From Candidatus Uhrbacteria bacterium (GTDB lineage: Bacteria; Patescibacteriota; Patescibacteriia; UBA9934; GWF2-40-263), in assembly GCA_903831335.1 (NCBI GenBank), contig CAIKXH010000144.1, forward strand, positions 1 to 5,215: DNA of 5,215 nucleotides, given 5' to 3'. The notes beneath the pieces were generated by a model, which was given only the letters and a program-made list of their open reading frames with translations, made no database searches and was not told the DNA's origin. Position numbers and translations under genes: made by a program. Of this stretch, positions 4,899 to 5,215 are shown piece by piece; positions within the stretch are counted from its first letter, which is position 1; each line of letters begins with the position of its first letter.

Positions 4899-4994
4899 AT
4901 AATTATTATTACCAGACGGATTAAACGATTACGGATCCTCCCCTGAGAAAAGCTCGCGGGCCCGCCAAATCGTCCGTCGAAGACAAAAGGAAAT
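4899..4994 (+). promoter_or_regulatory. Structured 5' leader of rpsB, candidate autoregulatory element
   Basis: Complementary segments enclose much of the leader: 4915-4919 (GACGG) pairs with 4974-4978 (CCGTC), and after a 5-nt bulge 4925-4930 (ACGATT) pairs with 4968-4973 (AATCGT). Inside lies a smaller hairpin: 4940-4942 with 4958-4960 (CCC/GGG), a C-C mismatch, 4944-4947 with 4953-4956 (TGAG/CTCG), and an AAAAG loop. The structure stops 16 nt before the ATG. No U-tract follows, so it is not an intrinsic terminator. Ribosomal protein leaders often bind their own product; here S2 would be the ligand, which is inference. I do not recognise the fold as a known family. Confidence 0.5.
4987..4991 (+). 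promoter_or_regulatory. Ribosome binding site of rpsB
   Basis: AAGGA, within a purine-rich AAAAGGAAA stretch, lies 3 nt before the ATG at 4995. It is a modest Shine-Dalgarno match at short spacing, but one of very few in the window, and it sits in the single-stranded stretch after the leader structure. Confidence 0.5.
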
Positions 4995-5215
4995 ATGCCA
5001 AAACTCCCAAATTTGGTCGAAATGCTTCAAGCTGGAATGCATTACGGTCATGGTGCCTCTCACTGGCACCCAAAAATGAAGCCGTTTATTTACGGTGAAA
5101 AAAGCGGAATCCACATCATCGACCTTGAGAAAACACAAGTTCAATTAGAAAGTGCTTTGAGCCTTTTGAAGGAAATTGCGTCTCGTGGTGGTGTTATTTT
5201 GTTTGTTGGAACAAA
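4995..5215 (+). CDS. rpsB: 30S ribosomal protein S2, N-terminal part (cut by window edge)
   Basis: S2 is a primary component of the 30S head/body junction, needed for S1 binding in many bacteria. The first 73 codons are present and the frame is open at the right edge. Residues read MPKLPNLVEMLQAGMHYGHG, then WHPKMKPFIYGEKSGIHIIDL, then KTQVQLESALSLLKEIASRGG and VILFVGT. All match the S2 N-terminal pattern: a short helix, G-x-HxGH, W-x-PKMK, IHIIDLxKT, and the start of the Rossmann-like domain. It has its own promoter and a structured leader of about 96 nt, so it is likely transcribed independently of ddl. In many bacteria tsf follows, but that is beyond this window. Confidence 0.97.
   Translation, partial: MPKLPNLVEMLQAGMHYGHGASHWHPKMKPFIYGEKSGIHIIDLEKTQVQLESALSLLKEIASRGGVILFVGT

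Noticed and set aside
4956..4965. Perfect palindrome GCGGGCCCGC in the rpsB leader
   Set aside because: With no loop it cannot fold on itself as a hairpin; half of it is better used in the CCC/GGG stem of the leader. Not treated as a protein-binding site without conservation data.
1..5215. tRNA or rRNA genes, CRISPR arrays, insertion sequences, phage or defence genes
   Set aside because: No cloverleaf, spaced repeats, transposase or integrase motifs were found on either strand.

Overview
This is a bacterial chromosomal window of housekeeping genes with no mobile elements, CRISPR or RNA genes. All starts are ATG, and both TGA and TAA/TAG act as stops (yadG and ddl end in TGA), so UGA does not appear to be recoded. 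Genes are tightly packed, with one 4-bp overlap and one 3-bp gap. Most starts lack a Shine-Dalgarno sequence. Several proteins are compact (291-residue Ddl, 243-residue YadG-type ATPase). Together this suggests a streamlined lineage, perhaps Candidatus Patescibacteria/CPR. That placement is inference from style; the window holds no decisive phylogenetic marker.

Layout, left to right. (1) Minus strand, about 1-680: promoter, rpmE (ribosomal protein L31), a strong intrinsic terminator, then the first 72 codons of prfA (release factor 1), which runs off the left edge. (2) Plus strand, 665-1788: queA, a full-length queuosine tRNA-modification enzyme. Its promoter interlocks with the divergent rpmE promoter and predicts a nearly leaderless mRNA. 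(3) Minus strand, 1787-2334: a YecM-like protein of the VOC fold, convergent with queA and ended by a hairpin plus U-tract terminator whose T-tract overlaps the queA stop codon. (4) 2335-2489: a divergent intergenic region with a possible 11-codon leader ORF. (5) Plus strand, 2490-4867: yadG-yadH-ddl, an apparent operon of an ABC-2 transporter (ATPase and permease, both very close to E. coli YadG/YadH) and D-alanine--D-alanine ligase. (6) Plus strand, from 4864: a near-consensus sigma70-type promoter, a structured leader of about 96 nt, and the first 73 codons of rpsB (ribosomal protein S2), cut by the right edge.

The genes serve translation (L31, RF1, S2, tRNA wobble modification) and the cell envelope (Ddl for peptidoglycan, an ABC-2 exporter of unknown substrate). 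I see no clearly new biological system. The points most worth checking are the rpsB leader structure, the recurrent promoter-to-ATG spacing that implies leaderless mRNAs, the coupling of yadGH to ddl, and the small ORF upstream of yadG.
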